Assembly: GCA_964653695.1 (NCBI GenBank)
Contig: CAZZFQ010000049.1
Span: 1-10,778 of the forward strand
Reading direction: 5' to 3'
From: JALHTG01 sp964653695
Lineage (GTDB): Archaea > Thermoproteota > Bathyarchaeia > 40CM-2-53-6 > JALHTG01
DNA: 10,778 nt
The notes beneath the pieces are model-generated. The model did not search any database, was not told the origin of the DNA, and saw only the letters and a list, made by a program, of their open reading frames with translations. Position 1 is the first letter of the stretch; the number at the start of each line of letters is the position of its first letter. Of this stretch, positions 1 through 6,445 are shown one piece after another. The position numbers and the translations under genes were made by a program.

Positions 1-2
1 TG

Positions 3-386
3 CTGCACTCGCTCTTCTGGGAGAACATGACACCGAGCGGCAAAGGGGAAGGAAAACCGGGCGGAGCTTTGGGCGATGCCCTCGAGAAGGAGTTTGGAAG
101 CTTCGAGAGATTCAGAAAAGAGTTCACTCAGGCTGCCGCCAGTGTAGAAGGTTCGGGATGGGGAGCACTCACTTTCTGTAGGCAAACGAACCGACCGATA
201 ATAATGCAGGTGGAAAAGCATAATACCAATGTCTATCCGATGTTCAGAATCCTAATGGTTCTCGATGTCTTTGAACATGCGTACTACCTCGACTACAGGA
301 ACGATAGAGCCAAGTTCATTGAGGCGTTTTGGAACATCATCAATTGGGATGAAGTGAATAGAAGGCTTCAAGCATTATCTAAGTAG
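3..386 (+). CDS. sod: Fe/Mn superoxide dismutase, C-terminal part (5' end outside window)
   Basis: Superoxide dismutase converts superoxide to oxygen and hydrogen peroxide. The reading frame is open from the window edge, so about the first 80-90 residues lie upstream and the ATG at 27 is an internal methionine. What is visible is the second metal-ligand His in LHSLFWENM (His codon 6-8), the family stretch SGKGEGKPGGAL, the GSGWGAL core, and the C-terminal signature LDVFEHAYYLDY, whose Asp and His are the last two metal ligands. The Phe in DxFEH, and the His-Asn in VEKHN where bacterial enzymes usually have Asn-Gln, resemble Sulfolobus-type archaeal enzymes. That supports an archaeal host; metal preference cannot be read from this. 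The gene ends with TAG at 384-386. No downstream partner is evident, since a 117-base gap follows. Confidence 0.95.
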   Translation: MHSLFWENMTPSGKGEGKPGGALGDALEKEFGSFERFRKEFTQAAASVEGSGWGALTFCRQTNRPIIMQVEKHNTNVYPMFRILMVLDVFEHAYYLDYRNDRAKFIEAFWNIINWDEVNRRLQALSK

Positions 387-503
387 CAAACCAAGACCAG
401 TGAAAACTCCGCAACTCAACTGAGAATAGACGAGTAACCAGCCTGCCGAGGATGCTTTGAAATAGTGGCGAGCTTTTCAGCTGGGGAATAGGAGCACTTG
501 CAG

Positions 504-635
504 ATGCCGAGTAGAGCCTTTCGAAAGAAGGCTGTGTTGCTGTTTTGCATAATAGTTCTTTTCTTCGTTGGATCCTACACAATAGACATCACAAATTGTG
601 TATCGGAAACTGGCTTACGGAGAGCGATATTGTGA
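504..635 (+). CDS. Small single-pass membrane protein, 43 aa, unknown function
   Basis: This short frame begins at an ATG with a Shine-Dalgarno-like GGAG about nine bases upstream. It encodes MPSRAFRKKA followed by about 14 hydrophobic residues (VLLFCIIVLFFVGS) and a short polar tail with one Cys. A basic N-terminus followed by a hydrophobic helix suggests a membrane-anchored peptide with its N-terminus in the cytoplasm, or an uncleaved signal anchor. Its TGA stop at 633-635 overlaps the GTG of the next frame as GTGA, the typical arrangement for translational coupling, which is the main argument that it is real. The family is not recognised. The 117 bases upstream (387-503) contain no other frame I can support. 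A chance ORF cannot be excluded. Confidence 0.5.
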   Translation: MPSRAFRKKAVLLFCIIVLFFVGSYTIDITNCVSETGLRRAIL

Positions 636-841
636 TACCAAAAAGGGACACCACCTTGCTACAAGGAAAGGGACGATTCATCAACCGTCCGACAAAGACA
701 GGAAAGCATACTTACGACAAGTTCTTCGTGTACATACCAACAGAGATTGCCTGAGATGGGCTTTTCCCCTTTGAGGAAGGCGAAGAAGTGCTAGTGAAAG
801 TGGACCCTAAGTATAAACGGGTAATTCTGGAGAGACCCTAG
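632..841 (+). pseudogene. SpoVT/AbrB-like small DNA-binding protein, interrupted by in-frame TGA
   Basis: From the GTG at 632 the frame reads MIPKRDTTLLQGKGRF and continues through KFFVYIPTEIA to a TGA at 752-754. It then goes on in the same frame as DGLFPFEEGEEVLVKVDP to a TAG at 839-841. The part after the stop is clearly protein-like and completes the pattern of a swapped-hairpin AbrB/MazE-type domain: a 'VYIP..IA' strand, a 'lfPFeeGeeVlVkvd' strand and a basic tail. A CGA-to-TGA change (Arg to stop) would explain the break with no other damage. Such proteins are usually small transcription factors or antitoxins. No toxin gene is obvious next to it; the neighbours are small membrane proteins. 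The frame is open further upstream (to about 545), but the GTGA overlap with the preceding gene argues for 632. Readthrough or a sequencing error remains possible. Confidence 0.6.
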
Positions 842-863
842 CTAATCAAGTAACGGTGAGACC

Positions 864-1088
864 TTGTGGCCGCAAGCGAGGGCTGCTCGGTATGGTTGGA
901 GGCTTTTTTGGGCGGTTGTTGTCGTTGAAATCCTTCTTGCATTCCTGCCGATAATCGCCTTCGCATTGACTGGAGATTTTCACGTATACATCTTCTGGAT
1001 TTCGCTAGCTTTAGGCATCATTATGCTGATCTGGTTTTCGATAACATATTCGCGTCTTTTGAAAGTTGGAAGATTTCGCTCGGTCTAG
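864..1088 (+). CDS. Small membrane protein with two predicted transmembrane helices
   Basis: The frame starts at a TTG, with GGTGAG at 855-860 as a possible but closely spaced ribosome-binding site, and encodes 74 residues. A short basic N-terminus (about residues 1-13) is followed by a hydrophobic helix at about 15-36, a short loop (TGDFHVY) and a second hydrophobic helix at about 42-62. The tail is basic (SRLLKVGRFRSV). Both ends basic with a hairpin between them suggests that both termini are cytoplasmic. The family is not recognised. It lies 22 bases after the AbrB-like frame on the same strand and may share its transcript. There is no ATG start in the frame, so the exact N-terminus is uncertain. 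Confidence 0.5.
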   Translation: MWPQARAARYGWRLFWAVVVVEILLAFLPIIAFALTGDFHVYIFWISLALGIIMLIWFSITYSRLLKVGRFRSV

Positions 1089-1197
1089 ACCAAGGATCCT
1101 CGCCGCCTTGGAGATCGTAGCCAGAAGACACAGATTAACTGTTAACCAAGCGATCTATGCCATAATCGAGGGCTACTTGGCGAAGGTGGGGGCGTGA
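1066..1197 (+). CDS. Possible small ribbon-helix-helix-like protein or remnant
   Basis: In this frame a TTG at 1066 opens a 43-residue product that ends at TGA 1195-1197. It overlaps the end of the membrane-protein gene by 23 bases in another frame. The sequence LAALEIVARRHRLTVNQAIYAIIEGYLAK has two amphipathic helices separated by a short turn, as in the helical part of CopG/MetJ-type DNA-binding proteins, and the composition is protein-like. There is no ATG, no convincing ribosome-binding site and no visible N-terminal beta strand. It could instead be the 3' remnant of a longer gene. This is the least certain coding call in the cluster. Confidence 0.28.
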   Translation: MEDFARSRPRILAALEIVARRHRLTVNQAIYAIIEGYLAKVGA

Positions 1198-1207
1198 CGC
1201 CACGACT

Positions 1208-1298
1208 GGCCGTGGAAAAACAGGGGAGCGGAAATTTTGGGAGGGATGGGTCATCTCTGTCACGCGAGCCTGTTCCACCCCGCCCTGTTTCTACGGCC
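1208..1298. repeat. Long imperfect inverted repeat (hairpin) between convergent genes
   Basis: The arm GGCCGTGGAAAAACAGGGG followed by AGCGGAA (1208-1233) has an imperfect inverted counterpart at 1273-1298, which ends CCCTGTTTCTACGGCC. The outer and middle parts of the arms pair well, with small gaps and mismatches, leaving a loop of about 40 bases. It lies between the last small plus-strand frame (stop 1197) and the end of the minus-strand primase-like gene (1310). A bidirectional transcription end is the simplest role. A degraded MITE-like element is the alternative. There is no T-run directly after either arm. Confidence 0.55.
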
Positions 1299-1309
1299 GG
1301 AGACTTTCA

Positions 1310-2093
1310 TCAGCCCGAATTGGGCTTCAGCGTGACTTTGACCGAGGCGAATTCTGGAGGGTGAATGAATGGAGTTGGATTCGTTAGGTCCAGTATCCTT
1401 CCAAAGCTCAGGGCTTCCAGATCTACTCTTTGTCTGATTGGTTTTACAATCAAGCTTGTTTCAGCGTTGAGGCTGCCGGGAACCGAATGGATCCTGAGCG
1501 GGTCTACGCTTATCTTGAAGTCGAACCAGACGCCGCGATGCCTGAGGTATAATGCATACTTGAAGCAGGCAGCGGCCTGCGTCCTTAGCGGATCTGTGAC
1601 ACGGTAATGAGTCCAATCCTCTGCGGAGAAAGGTAGGGGTATATGGAAAACTTTCCGGCCCGAGAAGACGACCAAATACTCACGGTAGTTCTCCTCGACT
1701 ATGTTGCATGCGTTGAGGGTGTTGAATCGCACTAGACAGAGACATCCTTCACAGACTCCACGCCGATTCATTGCGTGATAGTGGAATCTATCCGTCTTCA
1801 CGTCCAAGTCCAAGAGAAAGGTGCCGTTCAATGGATATGCCTTATTCGCCTTCTGTCTTCCTGCAACCCGTTCGGGGAAGAGCCAGCTGAGGACGCTCAT
1901 GTAGGCATGCGTAGGCGCATACTTGACGAGAAGACTCTGAAGCTTCTCAGGTCGGATTCGATTCTTGAACTGATTCAACTTGAGGAACCTGCCGTTCCCA
2001 ACCTCGATGCGGTAGTGCTTCCGCCGGCTCCATCCATGGATGGAAGCCTAGGTTGGCGCGTCGATAGTAGGCTCTCACATCCTCCAAAATCAT
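1310..2093 (-). pseudogene. Archaeo-eukaryotic primase (PriS-like AEP) domain protein, frameshifted near its 5' end
   Basis: The long frame (1978 down to 1310) carries the three AEP hallmarks in order: a hhhDhD metal motif (GTFLLDLDVK), an SxH-type motif (VVFSGRKVFHI), and the third motif region (SVDPLRIHSVPGSLNAETS) that resembles PriS 'R.iR.PGSLh.kTG'. A GVCEGCL Cys pair lies between motifs 1 and 2. Such enzymes make primers or act as primase-polymerases. The frame continues upstream of its TTG as HYRIEVGNGRFLKL without a proper start. The missing N-terminus sits in another frame from the ATG at 2093 (MILEDVRAYYRRANLGFHP), as in PriS 'YYRR.nl.FhP'. One extra base near 2021-2030 (GAGCCGGCGG) accounts for the switch. 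Joined, it gives about 260 residues, shorter than the replicative PriS, so a plasmid-, virus- or repair-type paralogue is more likely. The break may be real or a sequencing error. Confidence 0.72.
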
Positions 2094-2095
2094 TC

Positions 2096-2280
2096 TCACT
2101 GTGGGCTTCCCTCCTGGCCGTCAGCGGTCCTGATTTTGATTCTGCGAGCCTCCGAATGCGGCAACTCTACAACCCCAGCGTCGACTGGAACCTTCAACTT
2201 TCTCGGCCGGCCGTCCTCCTGTAGGGCGCGCCGAAGACAAGATCGCAGTCCTTGGCTATCGTGATCTTTGACTGCAATGA
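2096..2280 (-). other. Coding-like remnant upstream of the primase-like gene; otherwise non-coding
   Basis: On the minus strand, one frame runs without a stop into TGA at 2098-2096, just before the primase-like ATG. It includes GRPRKLKVPVDAGVVELPHS and RRIKIRTADGQEG. In a second frame the stretch KITIAKDCDLVFGAPYRR precedes it. The composition looks like protein, but there is no start codon with a ribosome-binding site, and the pieces lie in different frames. It may be an earlier, more decayed part of the same gene or operon. I do not recognise a family. The plus-strand frame through the same bases looks like its antisense shadow. Confidence 0.3.
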
Positions 2281-2288
2281 CCAGTGAA

Positions 2289-2297
2289 TTTAAGTTT
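2289..2297 (+). promoter_or_regulatory. Possible TATA-like element for the DUF6282 gene
   Basis: TTTAAGTTT lies about 40-50 bases before the ATGs at 2332 and 2341. With the usual archaeal spacing of about 26 bases it would place the transcription start near 2318. It also lies downstream of the GTG at 2284, which makes that upstream start unlikely. No clear BRE is seen. Confidence 0.3.
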
Positions 2298-2340
2298 GAG
2301 CATCATATCTCTGCAAGCATCCAGTATTTGGATGACATCC

Positions 2341-3186
2341 ATGAAGAAGAACGCGAGTTTCTTGCAAGGCATCATCGATATGCACGTGCATTCGGCACCT
2401 GACATATTTCCTAGGAAGCTTGACGGGATAGACCTTGTGAAGAAAATGAAGTCAGTTGGCATAGGGGGCGTTCTTCTGAAGTCACACCATACGTTAACGG
2501 CGGACATGGCTTGGCTGATAAGAAAGATTGAACCGGACTTCGAAGTACATGGTTCAGTAACACTCAACATTCCGGCAACGGGAGGGCTCAACCCTCAGGC
2601 TGTAGAGACAGCGATAAAACTTGGTGCCAAAGAAGTCTGGATGCCCACAATCTCCTCTGCTCACCACATGCGATACGAAGGAAATGATCCAAGCAAAGGG
2701 TTAACCATCTTGAACAAGAACGGCGAAATGATTCCTGAGGTCGTCGAGATACTTAATATGATTGCAGATGCAGATATCATATTGGGAACAGGGCATCTAT
2801 CTGTTGACGAATGTACTGAATTAGTCGATACTGCGAGAAGAATCGGTGTGAAAAAGATCCTTATTACTCACCCGGAATGGGAAATGATCAAGACTCCAGT
2901 TGAAGTTCAGGTTGAACTTGCTAGGAAAGGTGCCTTCTTGGAACATTGCCATTACGCGACCACAGAGCTTGGGGGAAAACTCAACCCGCGAGAAATCGCA
3001 TTACAGATAAGGGCTGTGGGAGCAGAGCATTGTGTGATGGCTACCGATCACGGACACAAGTTGATTTCAGACCCCATCGATGGCATGCGAGACTACATTG
3101 AGGAGATGATGAAATGCGGTATCTCAGAGCGAGAGATTGAGAAGATGACAAAAGAGAACCCAAGGCAGCTTCTTGGTATTCGCTGA
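2341..3186 (+). CDS. DUF6282 family metal-dependent hydrolase-like protein
   Basis: From the ATG at 2341 the protein has 281 residues. It opens with a strand and an HxH metal motif (GIIDMHVHSAPD, residues 10-21), the first zinc site of TIM-barrel amidohydrolases. Further marks are LLKSHHT (about 46-51), TLNIPATGGLNPQAVE, VWMPTISSAHHMR, a GTGHLS segment, a THPEWE segment with another His, and ATDHG near the C-terminus as the candidate catalytic Asp. This order is that of the DUF6282 family, which has no assigned substrate that I know of. It belongs to the amidohydrolase/phosphotriesterase-like fold group and probably cleaves an amide, lactone or ester in the cytoplasm. An in-frame ATG at 2332 and a GTG at 2284 are alternative starts. 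The gene ends with TGA, three bases before transposase-derived sequence, so its natural downstream context has been lost. Confidence 0.88.
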   Translation: MKKNASFLQGIIDMHVHSAPDIFPRKLDGIDLVKKMKSVGIGGVLLKSHHTLTADMAWLIRKIEPDFEVHGSVTLNIPATGGLNPQAVETAIKLGAKEVWMPTISSAHHMRYEGNDPSKGLTILNKNGEMIPEVVEILNMIADADIILGTGHLSVDECTELVDTARRIGVKKILITHPEWEMIKTPVEVQVELARKGAFLEHCHYATTELGGKLNPREIALQIRAVGAEHCVMATDHGHKLISDPIDGMRDYIEEMMKCGISEREIEKMTKENPRQLLGIR

Positions 3187-3189
3187 AAA

Positions 3190-3834
3190 AATCTGTGCGG
3201 ACTCCCAAGTGCCGGCATTGCTTCTATTATAGCGCGGATACCCATCAAACTTGACAAGATGCTTGCAGACTCGAATGAGGACGTTGCCATAGCGCGTGCT
3301 CATAGCCTTGGATGTGTCAGGCATCAAGGTCTCGAATCGCAGCGAATGGATACGTCAATACGGAAGATGCAACGCGGCTACTTGAAGATCCATATCGCTG
3401 TGGATTGAAGCGGCGGAAGAAGATTATGACGTTAAAGGTGACTGATGAGAAGATGGGCGATGGAAGGATGCTTCAGCCACTGGTTGAAGAAGCCTCCAGG
3501 AAAGCCAAGGTCACCAAGATGCTGGGCGACAACGCATACGGCCCGAAAAGCAACTTCCACTACCTCAACGCGAAGAAGATTAAACCACGCATCCAGCAAA
3601 GCGGGAGGATGCATGCCTCGGAAGCTTGCAGCCCAAGAATACCTACGCGACGCTGAAGCCTGAAAGCGCCGCTACAACTATGGAAAACGATGGATGACTG
3701 AAACCGTCTTCTCCTCCTACAAACGAACCTTTGCAGAATACGTCTACGCCAAGAAGATGGGTAATATGGCTAAGGAGCTGATGGTCAAAGCCAACCTGTA
3801 CAACACCTTCATAGAATTAACGGCCAACTTCTAA
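3190..3834 (+). pseudogene. IS5-type DDE transposase relic, 5'-truncated with multiple frameshifts
   Basis: Pieces of one transposase can be followed across all three frames. In order they are IARIPIKLDKMLADSNEDVAIA, LDVSGIKVSNRSEWIRQYG, KMQRGYLKIHIAVD, KRRKKIMTLKVTDEKMGDGRML, LGDNAYGPKSN, RKLAAQEYLRDAEA, and finally KRRYNYGKRWMTETVFSSYKR to TAA at 3832-3834. The catalytic DDE residues are the Asp of ALDVSG (codon 3311), the Asp of GDNAY and the Glu of TETVFS. The breaks are a 13-base duplication near 3288-3306, one-base losses near 3363 and 3406, a frame change near 3600, and an in-frame TGA at 3661-3663 where the family usually has Trp. The N-terminal part is missing, since the relic starts directly after the DUF6282 stop. 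It is certainly inactive. No terminal inverted repeats or target-site duplication were found. Confidence 0.88.
3288..3306 (+). repeat. 13-base slippage duplication flanked by CATAGC direct repeats
   Basis: CATAGC occurs at 3288-3293 and 3301-3306. Removing one copy plus the seven bases between them (13 bases) restores one continuous transposase frame that reads VAIALDVSGIKV through the first catalytic Asp. This identifies the 13 bases as a late insertion by replication slippage, not ancestral sequence. Confidence 0.6.
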
Positions 3835-3902
3835 CAAAACCAGCAGAGACAGCAAAAGAAGCTCACCAAAAAGCAGAGTTATTCGACACAACACGACAGA
3901 TC

Positions 3903-3909
3903 TTTTATA
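3903..3909 (+). promoter_or_regulatory. TATA box for the fumarate reductase-like operon
   Basis: TTTTATA fits the archaeal TATA-box pattern. Its centre near 3906 predicts transcription from about 3931-3932, downstream of the TTG at 3914. That favours the TTG at 3953, preceded by AGGAG at 3937-3941, as the operon's first start codon. The box lies about 70 bases after the end of the transposase relic. Confidence 0.5.
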
Positions 3910-3952
3910 GATATTGTCTCATATTGGCACCCAAATAGGAGATCTGGTCGTT

Positions 3953-5647
3953 TTGGAAGATCGTCGGGTATTTGAGACTGATGTTTTGGTGATAGGAGGA
4001 GGAGCTGGTGCTAGAGCGGCAATCGCAGCAAATGAGGCCGGAGCCAAGGTCGCCTTGGTTGACAAGGGTGTCTTCGGTAAAGCAGGCATCACTCAGCTAT
4101 CCTTTGGGATAGTTTGTGCCTACCTCGAACCACCGGACAATGCTGATGTTCTCTTTAGTGACATGATAAGGGCAGGAGAGTTCTTGAATAATCAGAAGTT
4201 GGTGGAGGTTTTCGCTGAAGAGATTGCTGCTGGAAAAGTTCTAGAGTTGGAGGGCAAATACGGATTCGTCTTTGACAGGATGGAGAATGGTGGCCTGGTT
4301 CGAAAAAAGATGGGGGGGCATTCGTATGCAAGGGACCTTGTTGTAACTTGGAATGATGCACCTTGCATATGGAGAGGAGTAATAGGCGACTTAACAAAGC
4401 GCGGCATAGAAGTTCTCAGTGAAATTGCGATAACGGATCTACTGACATGCCATGGCCTTTGTGTTGGGGCCCTCGGTATAGATATCGTGAGCGGAGATTT
4501 CATTGTTTTCAGAGCCAAATCAACTGTTTTGGCGACAGGTGGGCTTGGGCAGGTCTACAAGTTCACTGACAACTCTAGGGGTTCAACGGGTGATGGGTTT
4601 GCTATGGCATATAGAGCAGGTGCTGAACTGAGAGACATGGAGTATGTCCAAACTATGCTGGGATTTGCTTGGCCTAGGGCTCTTCGCGGTATTGGCATAG
4701 GTGAGCCTGCTCTCGTGGGCGGAAAGTTGTTCAATGTTAAGGAGGAGCGTTTCGGGGAAAAGGTAGATCCGATAAACATTGACAACACCCCCAAGGATGT
4801 TCACGGTCGGGCAGTTTTGCGCGAAATCAGGGAAGGCCGTGGAACGAAACACGGGGGAGTGTATTTTGATTTGACCAGAATGGGAACCGAGAAGCAACCC
4901 CACTACTACTACCTATATCCGTTGGCAGCCAATGTAGGGCTAGATCTGAGCAAAGATTATGCAGAGACTGTTCCTGTAGAGCATTACTTCATGGGAGGCG
5001 TTTATGTCAATGAGAATCATGAGAGTAGTGTTCCAGGGCTCTTTGCCGTAGCTGAGGTTGCCAGTGGCCTTCATGGAGCTGAAAGACTGGCCGGTTGCTC
5101 TGTTGCAGACGTAACTGTTTTTGGATACAGAGCCGGGAAGAAGGCTGCCGAGAAAGCGCTGAGAAGTGGAAATCCGAAAATCGATTGGGAGCAAGTTGCC
5201 AAATATCAAACGAAAGTGGTAGACTTGCTGAAACGAAAAACCTCAGGCAAGGGCGTGCGCCCAGTCGCGATAAAGAACATGATTCGGGAACTGATGTGGG
5301 AACATGCGCATTTGCTCAGGCATGAAAAAGGACTGAAGACTGCTCTCGAAGGGTTAAGGCGGATTAGGGAACAATATCTGCCCCGAATGAAGATGTCTTC
5401 CGACAGTCCAAGATGGAATTACGATTGGATCGAGGCATTGGAGACCGCAAACATGACCATGGTGGCAGAAATGATTCTGCGATCAGCCTTGGCAAGAACA
5501 GAAACGCGTGGGGCGCATGCAAGAGAAGACTACCCGAAGAAGGATAACGATAACTGGCTTAAGAATATAGTCACTAAGTGCGTCAACGGAAAGATGAAGC
5601 TTACAACCAGGCCAGTGGTTGTAACCAAGCTGAAGCCAGGTGAGTAA
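3953..5647 (+). CDS. Fumarate reductase/succinate dehydrogenase flavoprotein subunit-like protein
   Basis: This FAD-dependent subunit interconverts fumarate and succinate, or acts on a related substrate, passing electrons to the iron-sulfur subunit encoded next. From TTG 3953 it has 564 residues. It has an N-terminal dinucleotide-binding motif (DVLVIGGGAGARAA, 10-23), an active-site GGHSYAR (His123, Arg127), the FAD-binding VLATGG and NSRGSTGDGFAMAYRAGA, HYFMGGVYV in place of the usual HYTMGGI, and GLHGAERLAGCS with the conserved Arg near the flavin. A helical C-terminal domain follows. At the position where membrane SdhA/FrdA carries the His that binds FAD covalently (SHT), this protein reads GIT (Ile46), so the flavin is probably non-covalent, as in L-aspartate oxidase. 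A longer start at TTG 3914 is open, but it lies upstream of the predicted transcript start. The stop at 5645-5647 is directly followed by the next gene. Confidence 0.93.
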   Translation: MEDRRVFETDVLVIGGGAGARAAIAANEAGAKVALVDKGVFGKAGITQLSFGIVCAYLEPPDNADVLFSDMIRAGEFLNNQKLVEVFAEEIAAGKVLELEGKYGFVFDRMENGGLVRKKMGGHSYARDLVVTWNDAPCIWRGVIGDLTKRGIEVLSEIAITDLLTCHGLCVGALGIDIVSGDFIVFRAKSTVLATGGLGQVYKFTDNSRGSTGDGFAMAYRAGAELRDMEYVQTMLGFAWPRALRGIGIGEPALVGGKLFNVKEERFGEKVDPINIDNTPKDVHGRAVLREIREGRGTKHGGVYFDLTRMGTEKQPHYYYLYPLAANVGLDLSKDYAETVPVEHYFMGGVYVNENHESSVPGLFAVAEVASGLHGAERLAGCSVADVTVFGYRAGKKAAEKALRSGNPKIDWEQVAKYQTKVVDLLKRKTSGKGVRPVAIKNMIRELMWEHAHLLRHEKGLKTALEGLRRIREQYLPRMKMSSDSPRWNYDWIEALETANMTMVAEMILRSALARTETRGAHAREDYPKKDNDNWLKNIVTKCVNGKMKLTTRPVVVTKLKPGE

Positions 5648-5648
5648 G

Positions 5649-6347
5649 ATGCCCAAACCAAACATGACAGTACATGTCCATCGCTTCGACCCAACCAAGG
5701 ACAACGAACCAAGATACAAATCATATAAGGTGCCGATCGAAGAGAGCATGACTGTTCTCGACACTCTAATGTATGTGAACGACAACATAGAACCCATAGC
5801 CTTCCGATACGAATGTCGGTTCTGGGACTGCGGGGCATGTGGAGTCATGGCCAACGGCCGTCCGGTGCTCGCCTGCAAACAGGCTGCTCAGGATGGCATG
5901 AAAATAGGCCCTCTGCCAATATTCCCAGTAATCAAGGACCTAGTCGTAGACATAGGCTCTTACTACAGAAAACGTAGCCAGCTGCGACCCTTCATTGAAC
6001 GAGTGAGAAAACCGAAGGAATTCCCGGAACCAGAGGTAACCTATGAGGTGGCGCAGAAGTACAGACAGTACGTCGATTGCATCGACTGTCTTCTATGCCA
6101 GGTAGTATGCCCAGTATTGAAGAAACCAGGAACAAAGTTCATCGGCCCGGCATTGATAACATATATCGCAAGATTCGCAGTCGACTCACGGGATGAATTG
6201 GATAGAGTGACAATAGCCCTTTCCGAAGGGCTCTCTGAGTGTACATTGTGTGGAGAGTGCAACAAAGTGTGTCCGAAAGGCAGGAACATCGCCGAGGTTG
6301 ATATCATGAGACTCAGAGAGCTTGCGAAAGAGCGAGAGCTCATGTGA
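5649..6347 (+). CDS. Fumarate reductase/succinate dehydrogenase iron-sulfur subunit-like protein
   Basis: This electron-transfer partner of the preceding flavoprotein is 232 residues long from the ATG at 5649. AGGTGA at 5638-5643 overlaps the previous gene's end and gives ideal spacing; a GTG at 5640 is a less likely start. An N-terminal plant-type [2Fe-2S] domain carries Cys56, 61, 64 and 76 (CRFWDCGAC ... LAC). The C-terminal helical domain carries CIDCLLCQVVCP (Cys144, 147, 150, 154) and CTLCGECNKVCPKG (Cys198, 201, 204, 208). Ordinary SdhB has C-x5-C-x3-C in the last motif, giving one [3Fe-4S] cluster. Here the extra Cys201 could allow a second [4Fe-4S], as described for Sulfolobus-type enzymes. 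No anchor subunit (SdhC/D) follows, and there is no heterodisulfide reductase-like C-terminal extension as in methanogen TfrB. Confidence 0.94.
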   Translation: MPKPNMTVHVHRFDPTKDNEPRYKSYKVPIEESMTVLDTLMYVNDNIEPIAFRYECRFWDCGACGVMANGRPVLACKQAAQDGMKIGPLPIFPVIKDLVVDIGSYYRKRSQLRPFIERVRKPKEFPEPEVTYEVAQKYRQYVDCIDCLLCQVVCPVLKKPGTKFIGPALITYIARFAVDSRDELDRVTIALSEGLSECTLCGECNKVCPKGRNIAEVDIMRLRELAKERELM

Positions 6348-6398
6348 GAAAGCTATCATGATATGATTGTTGATGTGAACCTACAGTTCAGTGTGCCG

Positions 6399-6410
6399 AC
6401 GGCCGGCCGT
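6399..6410. repeat. 12-base perfect palindrome after the iron-sulfur gene
   Basis: ACGGCCGGCCGT reads the same on both strands and lies about 50 bases after the operon's last stop. It is a GC-rich dyad without an unpaired loop or a following T-run. It could form part of a transcript end or a dimeric protein site, but no function can be assigned. Confidence 0.35.
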
Positions 6411-6428
6411 ACGCTAGGCCTGAATAGG

Positions 6429-6445
6429 CGAATCTGATAGGTTCG
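6429..6445 (+). other. Small hairpin in the FrdB-M29 intergenic region
   Basis: CGAATC and GGTTCG pair over six bases with one G-U pair, around the five-base loop TGATA. It lies in the 242-base gap between two convergent genes (6348-6589). That gap shows no convincing ORF; besides this hairpin it holds only the palindrome and the long inverted repeat. Confidence 0.35.

Noticed and set aside
1775..2224. 149-codon plus-strand frame
   Set aside because: It lies antisense to the primase-like gene, has no family pattern and no ribosome-binding site; the minus strand carries the AEP motifs.
752..3663. TGA read as an amino acid (Trp or selenocysteine)
   Set aside because: The two in-frame TGAs replace different residues (Arg and Trp by pattern), several intact genes here end with TGA, and no recoding element is seen.
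3187..3902. Complete insertion sequence with terminal inverted repeats
   Set aside because: The 5' part of the transposase is missing and no matching inverted ends or target duplication could be found around the relic.
2205..6410. GGCCGGCC palindromes at about 2205 and 6401 as paired element ends
   Set aside because: The shared core is only a short GC palindrome with unrelated flanks.
6370..6440. Possible C/D box small RNA (TTGATGT ... CTGA)
   Set aside because: The C-box match is only partial, and no internal C'/D' boxes at the expected spacing are clear.
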